This document shows positions 1 to 9,024 of a DNA stretch of 64,000 bases, in pieces. The first letter of the stretch is position 1. Every line of letters begins with the position of its first letter. The translations under genes were made by a program, and so were the position numbers. Origin of the DNA: Chitinophaga eiseniae (GTDB taxonomy: Bacteria > Bacteroidota > Bacteroidia > Chitinophagales > Chitinophagaceae). Below the pieces are notes generated by a model, which did no database searches, was not told the DNA's origin, and worked only from the letters and a program-made list of their open reading frames with translations. The stretch spans positions 434,001 to 498,000 of the forward strand of contig NZ_FUWZ01000002.1 of NCBI RefSeq assembly GCF_900167135.1. The letters run 5' to 3'.

Positions 1-464
1 CAGCCGTGCTGAAGGGCAAGTCCTACCGCTATACTACGGCCTCGCATACACTGAACCGCGAAGGCAGCGCCTCCGGCCTGCTGGTAGGCGGCAACCTCTC
101 CCTGCTGGCCAATGCTTCCGGCAGCAAATCGCAGATCGATACCAAAGATAAAATTCTCCTGCTCGAAGATATCGGAGAATACCGCTATAATATCGACAGG
201 ATGATGTATAACCTCAAACGTGCCGGCTGGCTCGACAAACTCGCCGGCCTGGTGGTAGGCGCTTTTACCGATGGCAGGGAAACCACAACGCCTTTCGGTC
301 AGACCGAATACGAGATCATCCACAATATGGTAAAAGAATATGACTACCCGGTATGTTTCGGCTTCCCGTCCGGGCATCAGCAGGAGAACTACTCGCTGAA
401 ACTGGGCATGAAACACGAACTGAAGGTAGGTGAGTTGCGCAGCTCTCTGAAACTACACATTTAA
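1..464 (+). CDS. LD-carboxypeptidase (peptidase S66 family), 3' part
   Basis: This is the C-terminal half of a serine LD-carboxypeptidase of the S66 (LdcA/MccF) family, which trims the terminal D-Ala from peptidoglycan tetrapeptides or acts on related peptides. The 5' end lies outside the window; the reading frame is open to base 1, so the GTG at 6 is not a credible start. Counting from that GTG, the visible part carries the family Glu in the LLLED strand (E54) and the catalytic His in the GFPSGH motif (H124). The nucleophile Ser would be upstream. The gene ends just before a bidirectional terminator shared with the convergent ThiF-like gene. Confidence 0.85.
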   Translation, partial: AVLKGKSYRYTTASHTLNREGSASGLLVGGNLSLLANASGSKSQIDTKDKILLLEDIGEYRYNIDRMMYNLKRAGWLDKLAGLVVGAFTDGRETTTPFGQTEYEIIHNMVKEYDYPVCFGFPSGHQQENYSLKLGMKHELKVGELRSSLKLHI

Positions 465-482
465 TACCTCTGGCTATAAATT

Positions 483-523
483 ATAAATAAGAAAGCACCC
501 GATGTGGGTGCTTTCTTATTTAT
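483..523. terminator. bidirectional intrinsic terminator
   Basis: A perfect 18-bp inverted repeat (483-500 and 506-523) around a 5-base loop has an A-rich outer part on one arm and a T-rich one on the other. It lies between two convergent genes, so it can serve both. Confidence 0.85.
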
Positions 524-535
524 GGTTATCACAAT

Positions 536-1348
536 TTAGTCTTCGACATCCGGCACAATCTCCAGTCCGTATTCGTCTGCCGTGAGAATGCCGGCGGTGC
601 GGGTGTTTTCCAGCACTTCGGCGTTGACGGCGAGCTCGTGTACGGTGGTGAGGTTATGGAGATAATCGATGCCGTATAATTTACCGGCGAGGCCGCCGGG
701 CACTTCTATCAGGTATTTGATCACTTCGAGCACGATATGCATGCCGGTGGCGCCGTGGGTGGCGCCCAGGGCGCCGGCGTCGAAGTTGCGGTATTCTTCT
801 GTGAGCGGCAGGGCGCAGCGGTAGGTGGCGGACCGGCTGCCGTCGGGCAGCAGTATATTAAAACCGCCATACCAGGCCTGCCAGTTGTGTACTTCACCGA
901 TCACCAGCGGGAGGTCGTGTTTCACGCAGGCGTCATTGAGCAGGAGATGTGTTGGCTGGTGCTGGGTGCAATCGATCACCAGATCGAAGCCGGGCAGCAG
1001 CAGCGCGATATTTTCCGGTTTAGCCTGCACCAGCATCGGGTAATGTTTGGTGTATGGGTTGACCGCCCATAACCGGCTGGCAGCCATTTTCGCTTTATGT
1101 TTACGGATATCCTGCATCTGATACACCGGCTGCCGGTGCATGTCTTCATCATTGATCACGCCATAGTCGGCAATGCCGATCACGCCAACACCGCTGGCGC
1201 TGAGGTATTGCAGCACAGGGCTGCCGAGGCCACCGGCGCCGACCACCAGTACACGGGCGTTTTTCAGTTTATCCTGCATGTCGATGCCGATGCCCGGCAC
1301 AGCGATGGGATATTTAAAATGCTGCAGTTCTTTTTCACTTAATGTCAT
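536..1348 (-). CDS. ThiF/MoeB-type E1-like adenylyltransferase
   Basis: This 270-residue protein belongs to the HesA/MoeB/ThiF fold, which adenylates the C-terminal glycine of small ubiquitin-like sulfur carriers in molybdopterin or thiamine synthesis. It has the nucleotide-binding GAGGLG (37-42), the HRQ of the adenylation site in place of the usual NLxRQ, and a DCTQ segment matching the family's DCTDN position. Unlike MoeB it lacks the paired CxxC zinc motifs (only one Cys remains, in YRCALP) and has no rhodanese extension, so the exact pathway is uncertain. It follows the histidine kinase gene by 16 bases on the same strand and is probably co-transcribed. No sulfur carrier gene is next to it. 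Confidence 0.8.
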   Translation of the reverse strand: MTLSEKELQHFKYPIAVPGIGIDMQDKLKNARVLVVGAGGLGSPVLQYLSASGVGVIGIADYGVINDEDMHRQPVYQMQDIRKHKAKMAASRLWAVNPYTKHYPMLVQAKPENIALLLPGFDLVIDCTQHQPTHLLLNDACVKHDLPLVIGEVHNWQAWYGGFNILLPDGSRSATYRCALPLTEEYRNFDAGALGATHGATGMHIVLEVIKYLIEVPGGLAGKLYGIDYLHNLTTVHELAVNAEVLENTRTAGILTADEYGLEIVPDVED

Positions 1349-1364
1349 ACGCTGGATCTTTTAT

Positions 1365-2735
1365 CTATTCCTGTGGGAACTCGAGGGTGAACTTACTGCC
1401 TTTCCCTACGGTACTTTCCACTTTTATTTTTCCCTTGTGGGCGTCTACGATGGCCTTTACATAGGTGAGGCCGAGGCCGAAACCTTTTACGTTGTGCACG
1501 TTTCCTGTGTGGGCGCGGTAGAATTTTTCAAAGATACGGGAAATAGTATCCCGGCTCATACCGATACCGTTGTCTGTGATAATGATAAACAGGCTTTTGC
1601 GCGTATTATAGGTTTGTATTTTGACTTCCAGGTTCTCGTTGGAATATTTGATGGCGTTGTCCAGCAGATTAAACACCACATTGGAGAAATGCACATCGTC
1701 CGCCATGATCACCGGGTTAATGGCATCCAGCTGCAGGTCTACCACGCCGTTTTTGGATTCCAGCTGCAGCTGCAGGTTGTCGGTGGTATTACGGATGACC
1801 TCATGCACGTCCATTGCCTGCAGTTTGAGGCCTATCTCATCTTTTTCCAGAAGGGCCGACTGCAGGATGCTTTCCACCTGTTTGTTCATCCTTTTGTTTT
1901 CTTCTTTGATGATACCGGAGAAGTAGCGGATTTTATCGGTGTTGTTCATCACTTTTTCATTCCCGATAGCATCGATGGCCAGGGAAATGGTGGCCAGGGG
2001 TGTTTTCAGCTCGTGGGTCATGTTATTGATAAAATCCGATTTTATTTCCGACAGTTTTTTCTGGTTCAGCAGGGTGCGGATGGTCAGGGCAAATGCGGTG
2101 ATGATGATGATGGTAAAGAGGATGCTGCCGGTGATCATCATGCCCAGCTGCCGGGCGATGGAATCGTCTACCGTTGGCATGATGATCATGAGCGTCTCAG
2201 TCTGCGGGCCGAGGTTATTCAGTTCATCCAGCATGATATAGGTGATGTGGTACCGTTTCCTTTCGCTGACGCTGTCTTCCATATTCTGGCGGTAGGCCGT
2301 TTCAAAATTGGCCGAGTGTACCCTGGGCTGGGAACCGATTCCCTGAATGGGGGTGAGGATGGCGAACTCAAAACGGGCCGAATCGAGGTGATTACTCCTC
2401 ATTTTATCCTGGATGAGCTTCCTTAGTTTCTGCGGATTGGTGTATACTTCACTCATCGGCGGGAGGTATACTTCGCCCCTGGTCACGTCGAGACCGAAAC
2501 CTTTTACGGTGGTGGCCGGCTCTCTTTTCTCGAAACGGAACATGGCGTATGTCTGCCGGGCCGCCAGCATATCATTCTGTACTTCGCTGATCATTTTGGT
2601 GGATTGTTCCACCCGTTGTTCTTTTTTGATAGCAATGGCACTTTTGATCCAGCTTACCTGGATGTAGATAATGCCCAGCAGGGACAGCGTGATCAGGATG
2701 ACGATTACAGGAAAAATTTTCTTTAGTGGTATCAT
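1365..2735 (-). CDS. membrane sensor histidine kinase
   Basis: This is a 456-residue two-component sensor kinase. It has a membrane segment at residues 8-29, a periplasmic sensing region of about 170 residues with no recognised domain, and a second membrane segment at about 199-219. A HisKA dimerisation domain follows with the phosphoacceptor His in MTHELKTP (H241). The catalytic domain has the N box (LLDNAIKYSN), G1 (DNGIGMS), F (FEKFYR) and G2 (GFGLGL) motifs. No response regulator lies beside it in the window; upstream is a long non-coding stretch and downstream a ThiF-like gene. The signal it senses cannot be told from the sequence. Confidence 0.92.
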   Translation of the reverse strand: MIPLKKIFPVIVILITLSLLGIIYIQVSWIKSAIAIKKEQRVEQSTKMISEVQNDMLAARQTYAMFRFEKREPATTVKGFGLDVTRGEVYLPPMSEVYTNPQKLRKLIQDKMRSNHLDSARFEFAILTPIQGIGSQPRVHSANFETAYRQNMEDSVSERKRYHITYIMLDELNNLGPQTETLMIIMPTVDDSIARQLGMMITGSILFTIIIITAFALTIRTLLNQKKLSEIKSDFINNMTHELKTPLATISLAIDAIGNEKVMNNTDKIRYFSGIIKEENKRMNKQVESILQSALLEKDEIGLKLQAMDVHEVIRNTTDNLQLQLESKNGVVDLQLDAINPVIMADDVHFSNVVFNLLDNAIKYSNENLEVKIQTYNTRKSLFIIITDNGIGMSRDTISRIFEKFYRAHTGNVHNVKGFGLGLTYVKAIVDAHKGKIKVESTVGKGSKFTLEFPQE

Positions 2736-2818
2736 GAAATTCTGCTCAGGCCTTAAATATACTTAACCTGATATATTAAACCTTGTTAAAAAAGATATTT
2801 GCTATAGCAACTATGATA

Positions 2819-2826
2819 CAAAATTA
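2819..2826 (-). promoter_or_regulatory. candidate -7 box for the histidine kinase gene
   Basis: TAATTTTG on the minus strand matches the Bacteroidota TAnnTTTG box. It would give a leader of about 75 bases. No TTTG sits at the expected -33 distance, so support is partial. Confidence 0.35.
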
Positions 2827-2924
2827 AATAGTTACAAACGCTGCGAGGCGTCTTAACATCAATACAATATTACTTTAACGTAATTTTAACGGGGGATGTC
2901 TGATTTTATTAATGCGACTTTCCT

Positions 2925-3080
2925 TACCTTTGCTTTACAGAATTGGTACTAAATTTGATTAGTAACAATTATAACAAAGTAAATTAAACTTTCTACATAC
3001 ATCGACGTGGATTCGTTCCATAAGCGATTTAGATTTTGGTTGATAAAATGGTAAGGAGGTTATCTAGCCTCCTTTTTTTA
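2925..3080 (+). ncRNA. candidate small transcript (box to terminator)
   Basis: Within the 457-base gap between the kinase and yqgE, a TACCTTTG box (2925-2932, the same octamer as used before atpD) is followed about 120 bases later by an intrinsic terminator. No convincing coding sequence lies between; a short frame beginning MVRRLSSLL overlaps the terminator itself and looks incidental. The layout suggests a small RNA of roughly 135-140 nucleotides. I do not recognise its family. The -33 element is not convincing. Confidence 0.3.
3053..3080 (+). terminator. intrinsic terminator
   Basis: A 7-bp stem (AAGGAGG, 3053-3059, with CCTCCTT, 3068-3074) is followed by a run of seven T. It lies upstream of yqgE and downstream of no plus-strand gene, which is why a small transcript is suspected. 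Confidence 0.7.
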
Positions 3081-3167
3081 TTTCCTTCTTTTTCAATGAG
3101 TTTTGTTATCCTTCCTAACCACTCTTTTTTTCCTTTTTATTTCTTTCCTGCTTTGTAATCAATTAAT

Positions 3168-3175
3168 TAAATTTG
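3168..3175 (+). promoter_or_regulatory. candidate -7 box for yqgE
   Basis: TAAATTTG matches TAnnTTTG and ends 17 bases before the yqgE start. A TTTG at 3152-3155 is only 12 bp upstream of it, closer than the usual 17-21 bp. Confidence 0.4.
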
Positions 3176-3192
3176 GTTAGAGATCAAAACGT

Positions 3193-3750
3193 ATGCATAT
3201 GGTTAGTCTGGCGCCCGGTATTTTGCTTATAGCCGATCCGTTTCTGAAAGATCCCAATTTTGCCCGCACGGTGATTTTTGTGTGTGAAAATGATGAAAAG
3301 GGCAGTTTTGGCTTCGTTATCAACAGGTTATTTGACCAGACGCTGGACAGTTTGATCCCTGACGTCATTTATCCAGGCATCCCGGTTTATTACGGGGGGC
3401 CGGTACAGGTAGACACCATTCATTTTCTGCATCAGCTGCCCGACCAGATCCAGGGAGGGGTGCAGGTGGTGCCGGGAGTGTACTGGGGCGGCCGGTTTGA
3501 CGATGTGGTGGAATTGCTGAACCAGGGTGCGCTGGATTTGCAGAAGATCAAATTTTTCATTGGTTATTCCGGCTGGACAACCGGCCAACTGGAGGAAGAG
3601 CTGCGGGAGAAGTCGTGGATCCCTTCCGAGAGCACGCCGTCGCTGGTATTTGAATCGCGGGAGCAGCAAATATGGCAGCAGGCGTTGAGAAATCTTGGCA
3701 GTAATTTCGCCATGATGGCAAATTTTCCTATCGATCCTTCACTAAATTAA
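3193..3750 (+). CDS. yqgE: YqgE/AlgH family protein
   Basis: This 185-residue cytosolic protein of the YqgE/AlgH (DUF179) family has the usual family length. It shows the typical N-terminal PGILLIADPFLKDPNFARTV signature, the GSFGFVINR strand, the YYGGPV segment and the GYSGWTTGQLEEEL motif. The family is widespread; AlgH was linked to transcriptional control of alginate genes in Pseudomonas, but its biochemical role is not settled. ATG codons lie at 3193 and 3199 in frame; the first is used here, though the second would fit equally. The gene stands alone between two non-coding stretches. Confidence 0.92.
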   Translation: MHMVSLAPGILLIADPFLKDPNFARTVIFVCENDEKGSFGFVINRLFDQTLDSLIPDVIYPGIPVYYGGPVQVDTIHFLHQLPDQIQGGVQVVPGVYWGGRFDDVVELLNQGALDLQKIKFFIGYSGWTTGQLEEELREKSWIPSESTPSLVFESREQQIWQQALRNLGSNFAMMANFPIDPSLN

Positions 3751-4208
3751 ATTTTCTAATAATTTGAAAGCGAAGCAGATGTGCTTCGGGAGAGGCTATT
3801 TGTGCAAAAATGAATAAAAAGGAATGACTTTTTTTGCAACAAATTAAATATCTTGCTAAAGTAATAACACAAAATAACCCGTTATAGTTCAGGTAAGGAA
3901 CAACCGATAGAATACACCTATGAAGGCTACCTATGAAAAACATTGCACCTTCACAGAAAGACGCCCGAATTTACCTGAGACAACGATAGGAAGAATTATA
4001 TCAACAGTTAATAAGCGCATTATTCATTAGGTAATATACACAGCCTGTGAAAGGGCTGCTCATGGATGTACGTGCATAACCGCGGTCCGACAGTAATGTG
4101 GGCCCTGCGGGGACGTATTGTACGGAAGTGAGGATTAGCGGAAATCCCGGGGGGTATTCATACCTGGCTGACGGGTCTTCTAAGATTGGAATAGTTAGGA
4201 CAAAACGA
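3751..4208. other. long non-coding stretch with possible RNA structure
   Basis: This gap between yqgE and atpC has no credible gene; a 71-codon minus-strand frame at 3728-3943 has no protein-like features. The part from about 3888 to 4190 can form many hairpins on one strand: CAGGTAA/TTACCTG (3890-3896 and 3971-3977) encloses TGAAGG/CCTTCA (3921-3926 and 3948-3953), followed by CAGCC/GGCTG (4041-4045 and 4054-4058), GGATT/AATCC and GGTA/TACC. ACCTATGAA occurs twice (3917, 3930). It may be a structured RNA, but I could not match tmRNA, RNase P or SRP RNA landmarks. Confidence 0.3.
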
Positions 4209-4232
4209 AGGCCGGGTAATCTTACCCGGCCT
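4197..4232 (-). terminator. terminator of the atpDC operon
   Basis: An 11-bp GC-rich palindrome (4209-4219 and 4222-4232) is followed on the minus strand by TTCGTTTT. It lies 35 bases past the atpC stop codon. Confidence 0.7.
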
Positions 4233-4266
4233 GTCCGTTAAATGATATATAACTACTGGTAGTAGG

Positions 4267-4524
4267 TTATTTTTCTACTGCCACCGCACCTTCTACGAGC
4301 ACAGTAGCCTTGTTGCGCAGCACTTCCACGAAGCCGCCGGTGATAGTAAAGAATTCGCTGTGGCTTTTATCCTTCAGCACTTTCATTTTACCATTTCCGA
4401 GCGCTGCGATTAAGGGCGCATGTTTATCCAGTATTTCAAAAGAACCATCAATGCCGGGCAGTTGTACGCCGTACACTTCGCCTGCATATAATTTTCTTTC
4501 TGGTGTTAATACTTCTAATAGCAT
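4267..4524 (-). CDS. atpC: ATP synthase F1 epsilon subunit
   Basis: This 85-residue protein is the epsilon subunit of the F1 rotor, which couples the central stalk to the c-ring. The start at 4524 (MLLEVLTPERKLY) matches the usual N-terminus; a longer frame to 4569 adds 15 residues without family similarity. Residues 1-85 form the N-terminal beta-sandwich (EVYGVQLPGIDGSFEILDKH, then ITGGFVEV). The C-terminal helical hairpin found in the roughly 135-residue enterobacterial and bacillar proteins is absent, as is common in Bacteroidota, so the classical epsilon inhibition by helix extension cannot operate. It follows atpD by 50 bases and shares its promoter. The other ATP synthase genes are not in the window. 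Confidence 0.95.
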   Translation of the reverse strand: MLLEVLTPERKLYAGEVYGVQLPGIDGSFEILDKHAPLIAALGNGKMKVLKDKSHSEFFTITGGFVEVLRNKATVLVEGAVAVEK

Positions 4525-4574
4525 GTTATGATCGTGAATGGTGATTGGTAAATGGTCCCGGGGGACCATTCGGA

Positions 4575-6101
<1,527 letters not shown>

Positions 6102-6155
6102 CTAAAAAGTTATTTCCTCAAAAACGATTACCAGAATCGTTTCTAAAATTTGGCG

Positions 6156-6186
6156 CAAAGGTAATAGTAAATGGGGGAAAATCAAA
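6156..6186 (-). promoter_or_regulatory. atpDC promoter (Bacteroidota type)
   Basis: On the minus strand TTTG (6186-6183) is followed after exactly 19 bp by TACCTTTG (6163-6156), the full consensus. The predicted transcript start is near 6150, giving a leader of about 73 bases. The leader and the rest of 6078-6418, upstream of the divergent phosphoesterase, hold nothing else I recognise. Confidence 0.8.
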
Positions 6187-6418
6187 AAGCTATTGAGGAA
6201 AAAAAACCTTTTTAGGCCTCAATTTACAGGTTGTTTTCAGTTATCAACAGCCAAATTCGCGGCCAGACAACGCGGAATGTGTCAAATATAGATTTTTCAA
6301 TATTTATAACTTCTCGCCCCTTTCTGCTCTGTTCCCTCCTCCGTTCATATAAAAATAATGCCCTTTTCTTTTATTGCTAACTATTTTTAGCGATTCCTCA
6401 CATATATCTGACTATAAT

Positions 6419-7648
6419 ATGAAGAAAATGAACAATGAACTGTCACGCCGCAGCTTCCTGGGCAACCTGTCCAAAGCAGGTCTGCTCGGCGTCACAGGCC
6501 TGGCACCCCTCGCTGCCGGCGCCACCCGTAAAAGGGATACCACTACCACCACTGATGAGCCCGCCCACGCCTTCCTGTGCAAACCGTACCTGCAAATGCC
6601 CGCCCCCGATACCATCACGGTCATGTGGCTCACCTCCCGCCCCTGCTACAGCTGGGTGGAATACGGTACCGACGGCCAGCTCAACCAGAAAGCCCACAGC
6701 ATAACGAAAGGACTGGTGGATGCCAACAACCAGCTCCACCGGATAGCACTATCCCACCTCGAACCCGGAAAACAATACAGTTACCGCGTGCTCTCCAGGG
6801 AAATCACCGATTTTCAGCCCTACAAACTTACCTACGGCAACACCCTCACCAGCGACACCTACACCTTCACTGCGCCCAACACGCAGGCGAAAGAAGTGTC
6901 CTGGCTCATGCTCAACGATATACACGACCGTCCCAAGTCCATCCCCCACCTGATGGGCCTCAACGGCAACGATCCTTACGATTTTGTGTTCTTCAACGGC
7001 GATATGTTTGATTATCAGTCCAACGAACAACAGATCATTGACCACCTGCTCTCCCCCTGCGGCGACACCTTTTCCACACAGAAACCTTTCATGTACGTGA
7101 GAGGTAACCACGAAACACGCGGCAAATACGCCCGTGAATGGCATCAGTACTTTGACAACCCGGGGCATGGCAGCTACTTTTCCTTTACCTGGGGCCCCGT
7201 ACACGCCATCGTGCTCGACACGGGGGAAGACAAGGAAGACAGCGCCCCTGTATACGCCGGCATCGCCGACTTCGACGGCTACCGCGAAGAACAGGCACGC
7301 TGGCTGGAAAAACAACTGCAAAGCCCGGCCTATAAAAAGGCAAAACATAAAGTGGTACTGATGCACATCCCCCACTACCATGGCGGCGACTGGCACGGCG
7401 CGTCCCACTGCCGCCAGCTCTTTGGCCCGCTGTTCAATAAATACAAAATAGACCTGCTGGTATGCGGCCATACACACACCTATGGCGTGCACGCGCCTGT
7501 CTCCGGGCAGCATAACTACCCGCTGATCATCGGCGGAGGCCCGCAGGAAGGCAAACGCACGCTGATTAAAATAAAAGCCGATCAAAAGCAGCTCACCCTC
7601 ACTATGCTGCGCGACGACGGAACGAAAGTCGGCGAGTACACCATTTAA
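6419..7648 (+). CDS. secreted purple-acid-phosphatase-like metallophosphoesterase
   Basis: This 409-residue exported enzyme should hydrolyse phosphate esters outside the cytoplasm. It starts at ATG 6419; a TTG 45 bases upstream gives an unlikely extension. The N-terminus has a twin-arginine signal (SRRSFLGNL, then a hydrophobic Ala/Gly/Leu stretch), pointing to export in folded, metal-loaded form. A fibronectin-like domain (about 50-150; PYLQMPAPDTITVMW) precedes the calcineurin-like domain with its metal-binding set NDIHD, NGDMFDY, RGNHE, MHIPHYHGG and CGHTHTYG. All core ligands are present. It stands alone, with a strong bidirectional hairpin after its stop. Confidence 0.92.
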   Translation: MKKMNNELSRRSFLGNLSKAGLLGVTGLAPLAAGATRKRDTTTTTDEPAHAFLCKPYLQMPAPDTITVMWLTSRPCYSWVEYGTDGQLNQKAHSITKGLVDANNQLHRIALSHLEPGKQYSYRVLSREITDFQPYKLTYGNTLTSDTYTFTAPNTQAKEVSWLMLNDIHDRPKSIPHLMGLNGNDPYDFVFFNGDMFDYQSNEQQIIDHLLSPCGDTFSTQKPFMYVRGNHETRGKYAREWHQYFDNPGHGSYFSFTWGPVHAIVLDTGEDKEDSAPVYAGIADFDGYREEQARWLEKQLQSPAYKKAKHKVVLMHIPHYHGGDWHGASHCRQLFGPLFNKYKIDLLVCGHTHTYGVHAPVSGQHNYPLIIGGGPQEGKRTLIKIKADQKQLTLTMLRDDGTKVGEYTI

Positions 7649-7664
7649 GGATTGGGGGATTTAC

Positions 7665-7741
7665 AATTTTTGGATGGATAAAAAAGAAGACCGTAGCGGG
7701 TTATAATCGCTCCGGTCTTCTTTTTTATCCATCCAAAAATT
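7665..7741. terminator. very long perfect bidirectional terminator hairpin
   Basis: A perfect 29-bp inverted repeat (7665-7693 and 7713-7741) surrounds a 19-base loop. A-tracts on one side and T-tracts on the other allow termination in both directions between the convergent phosphoesterase and DUF4349 genes. Confidence 0.9.
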
Positions 7742-7773
7742 CCAAAATCGCACATCAAAAAATCCTAAAACAA

Positions 7774-8628
7774 CTATGATGTTTTTATCATGGTCAGTAC
7801 TTTCAGCAGCAGCCAGGCGCCCAGCGATGCCAGGCACAGACCGGCCATCAGCAACACATAATATTTCACGGTCCATTCGAGCGCTGTCTTAACTCTCGAA
7901 TAAAACGGAATGCCCCGTTCCGCCGCACCTTCATACATGCTGAACTGTATGGTGCAAAACTCGTTTTCCACATCGAAGTTGCCCAGTTCCACGCCCAGCT
8001 CCTGTAGCTGCCGCTCCACTTCTGCAATTTTTTCGTGCAGCAATATACGTTCGTCAATCTTGCCGGGCTGAGAAGTCAGGCTGTTCAGCGACGCCAGGTT
8101 TTTCTCCATAGACACCTTGCTGGCATTGAGTTTCCGATACTCATTCGTTTTATCCACTTTGGTAATGCTGGTAGATTTGATGGTCCCGATTCTCTGGATA
8201 GCATAGTAGCAGGAATCAAATTTTTCCGGTGATACGCCAATCATCAACCGGAGATCGCGATTGCCCTTGTTGCCCGATTCCTGCTGGTACTGGATGATCG
8301 CGCCAAACTGACGGATGGTGCCATGCAGTTGCTTTTCATCTTCCGTAAAACTGGTGGAACGAGAGTTTACGTACGCTACTTTTTCATACTTCTGACTGGA
8401 GGCTGCCGGAACCGGGGCCACATCTCCTTTCAGCTGGATTTTTTTCTCAGAGGCATAGTTTTTTTGCTGTACCTGCGAGAGGAAACTCTCTTGCTGACCA
8501 ACACTTTCGTTCGTGTAGGAGTACGTATAGCCATATAACAGGCGGAGCAGGAACATTACCACGAATAAAAGGACCAGCCAGGTAAAAATTCGTTTATACT
8601 TCAACGTTGGTAAAACGGACATGGGCAT
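7774..8628 (-). CDS. DUF4349 membrane protein
   Basis: This protein of about 284 residues belongs to the DUF4349 family, whose function is unknown. It has an N-terminal membrane segment (FTWLVLLFVVMFLLRLLYGY), an extracytoplasmic region with the domain's LRLMIGVSPEKFDS strand, a predicted coiled coil (VSMEKNLASLNS to RQLQELGVELG), and a C-terminal membrane segment (YYVLLMAGLCLASLGAWLLL) with a short cytoplasmic tail. A start at 8655 adds nine residues but is unlikely, because a TAATTTTG box at 8657-8664 would place the transcript start downstream of it; ATGs at 8628 and 8622 remain. It is a single gene converging with the phosphoesterase. Confidence 0.85.
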   Translation of the reverse strand: MPMSVLPTLKYKRIFTWLVLLFVVMFLLRLLYGYTYSYTNESVGQQESFLSQVQQKNYASEKKIQLKGDVAPVPAASSQKYEKVAYVNSRSTSFTEDEKQLHGTIRQFGAIIQYQQESGNKGNRDLRLMIGVSPEKFDSCYYAIQRIGTIKSTSITKVDKTNEYRKLNASKVSMEKNLASLNSLTSQPGKIDERILLHEKIAEVERQLQELGVELGNFDVENEFCTIQFSMYEGAAERGIPFYSRVKTALEWTVKYYVLLMAGLCLASLGAWLLLKVLTMIKTS

Positions 8629-8664
8629 ATAGGTTTTTGGGTAAGAAAAAAGCATTCAAAATTA

Positions 8665-9024
8665 TGACAAAGGGGGGTTGGCAGTTAAACAAAATCTCAC
8701 ATGATGAAAATCATTCACACAGCAATAATACGCAATTCCTAAAACATTGGATCAGTACGACTTAGATTTAGGTAAATAAATTGGAATCATTTTTGCCTGA
8801 TAGCAGTTGTAACGCTCTATCTGCAGCGAAAAGCGTTATAAAAATTTTAACAATTTTGTTTAACATTTCGCCTTAATGACTAACTGCATTTAGACCGCGT
8901 TTGAAACACCACACGATACTAGTAGCAGATCATTGAAGTATAAACCGGAACACGCAAAAACAAGCCATAGAATCTCCGCAAAGTCTAATAACAGCGAAAC
9001 CAATCAGGACTAAAAAACAGGAGT
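8665..9024. other. intergenic region between divergent genes
   Basis: About 360 AT-rich bases separate the DUF4349 gene from the Q-rich lipoprotein gene. They must hold the lipoprotein promoter; the nearest box is CATTTTTG (8788-8795, one mismatch), implying a leader above 200 bases. I see no gene and no clear hairpin. Confidence 0.4.

Noticed and set aside
3728..3943. 71-codon minus-strand frame after yqgE
   Set aside because: It overlaps the yqgE end and a region of possible RNA structure, with no family features.
4041..4190. SRP RNA, RNase P RNA or tmRNA in the yqgE-atpC gap
   Set aside because: The GGAAG loop of SRP, the GAGGAAAGTCC core of RNase P and a tmRNA tag/acceptor were looked for on both strands and not found.
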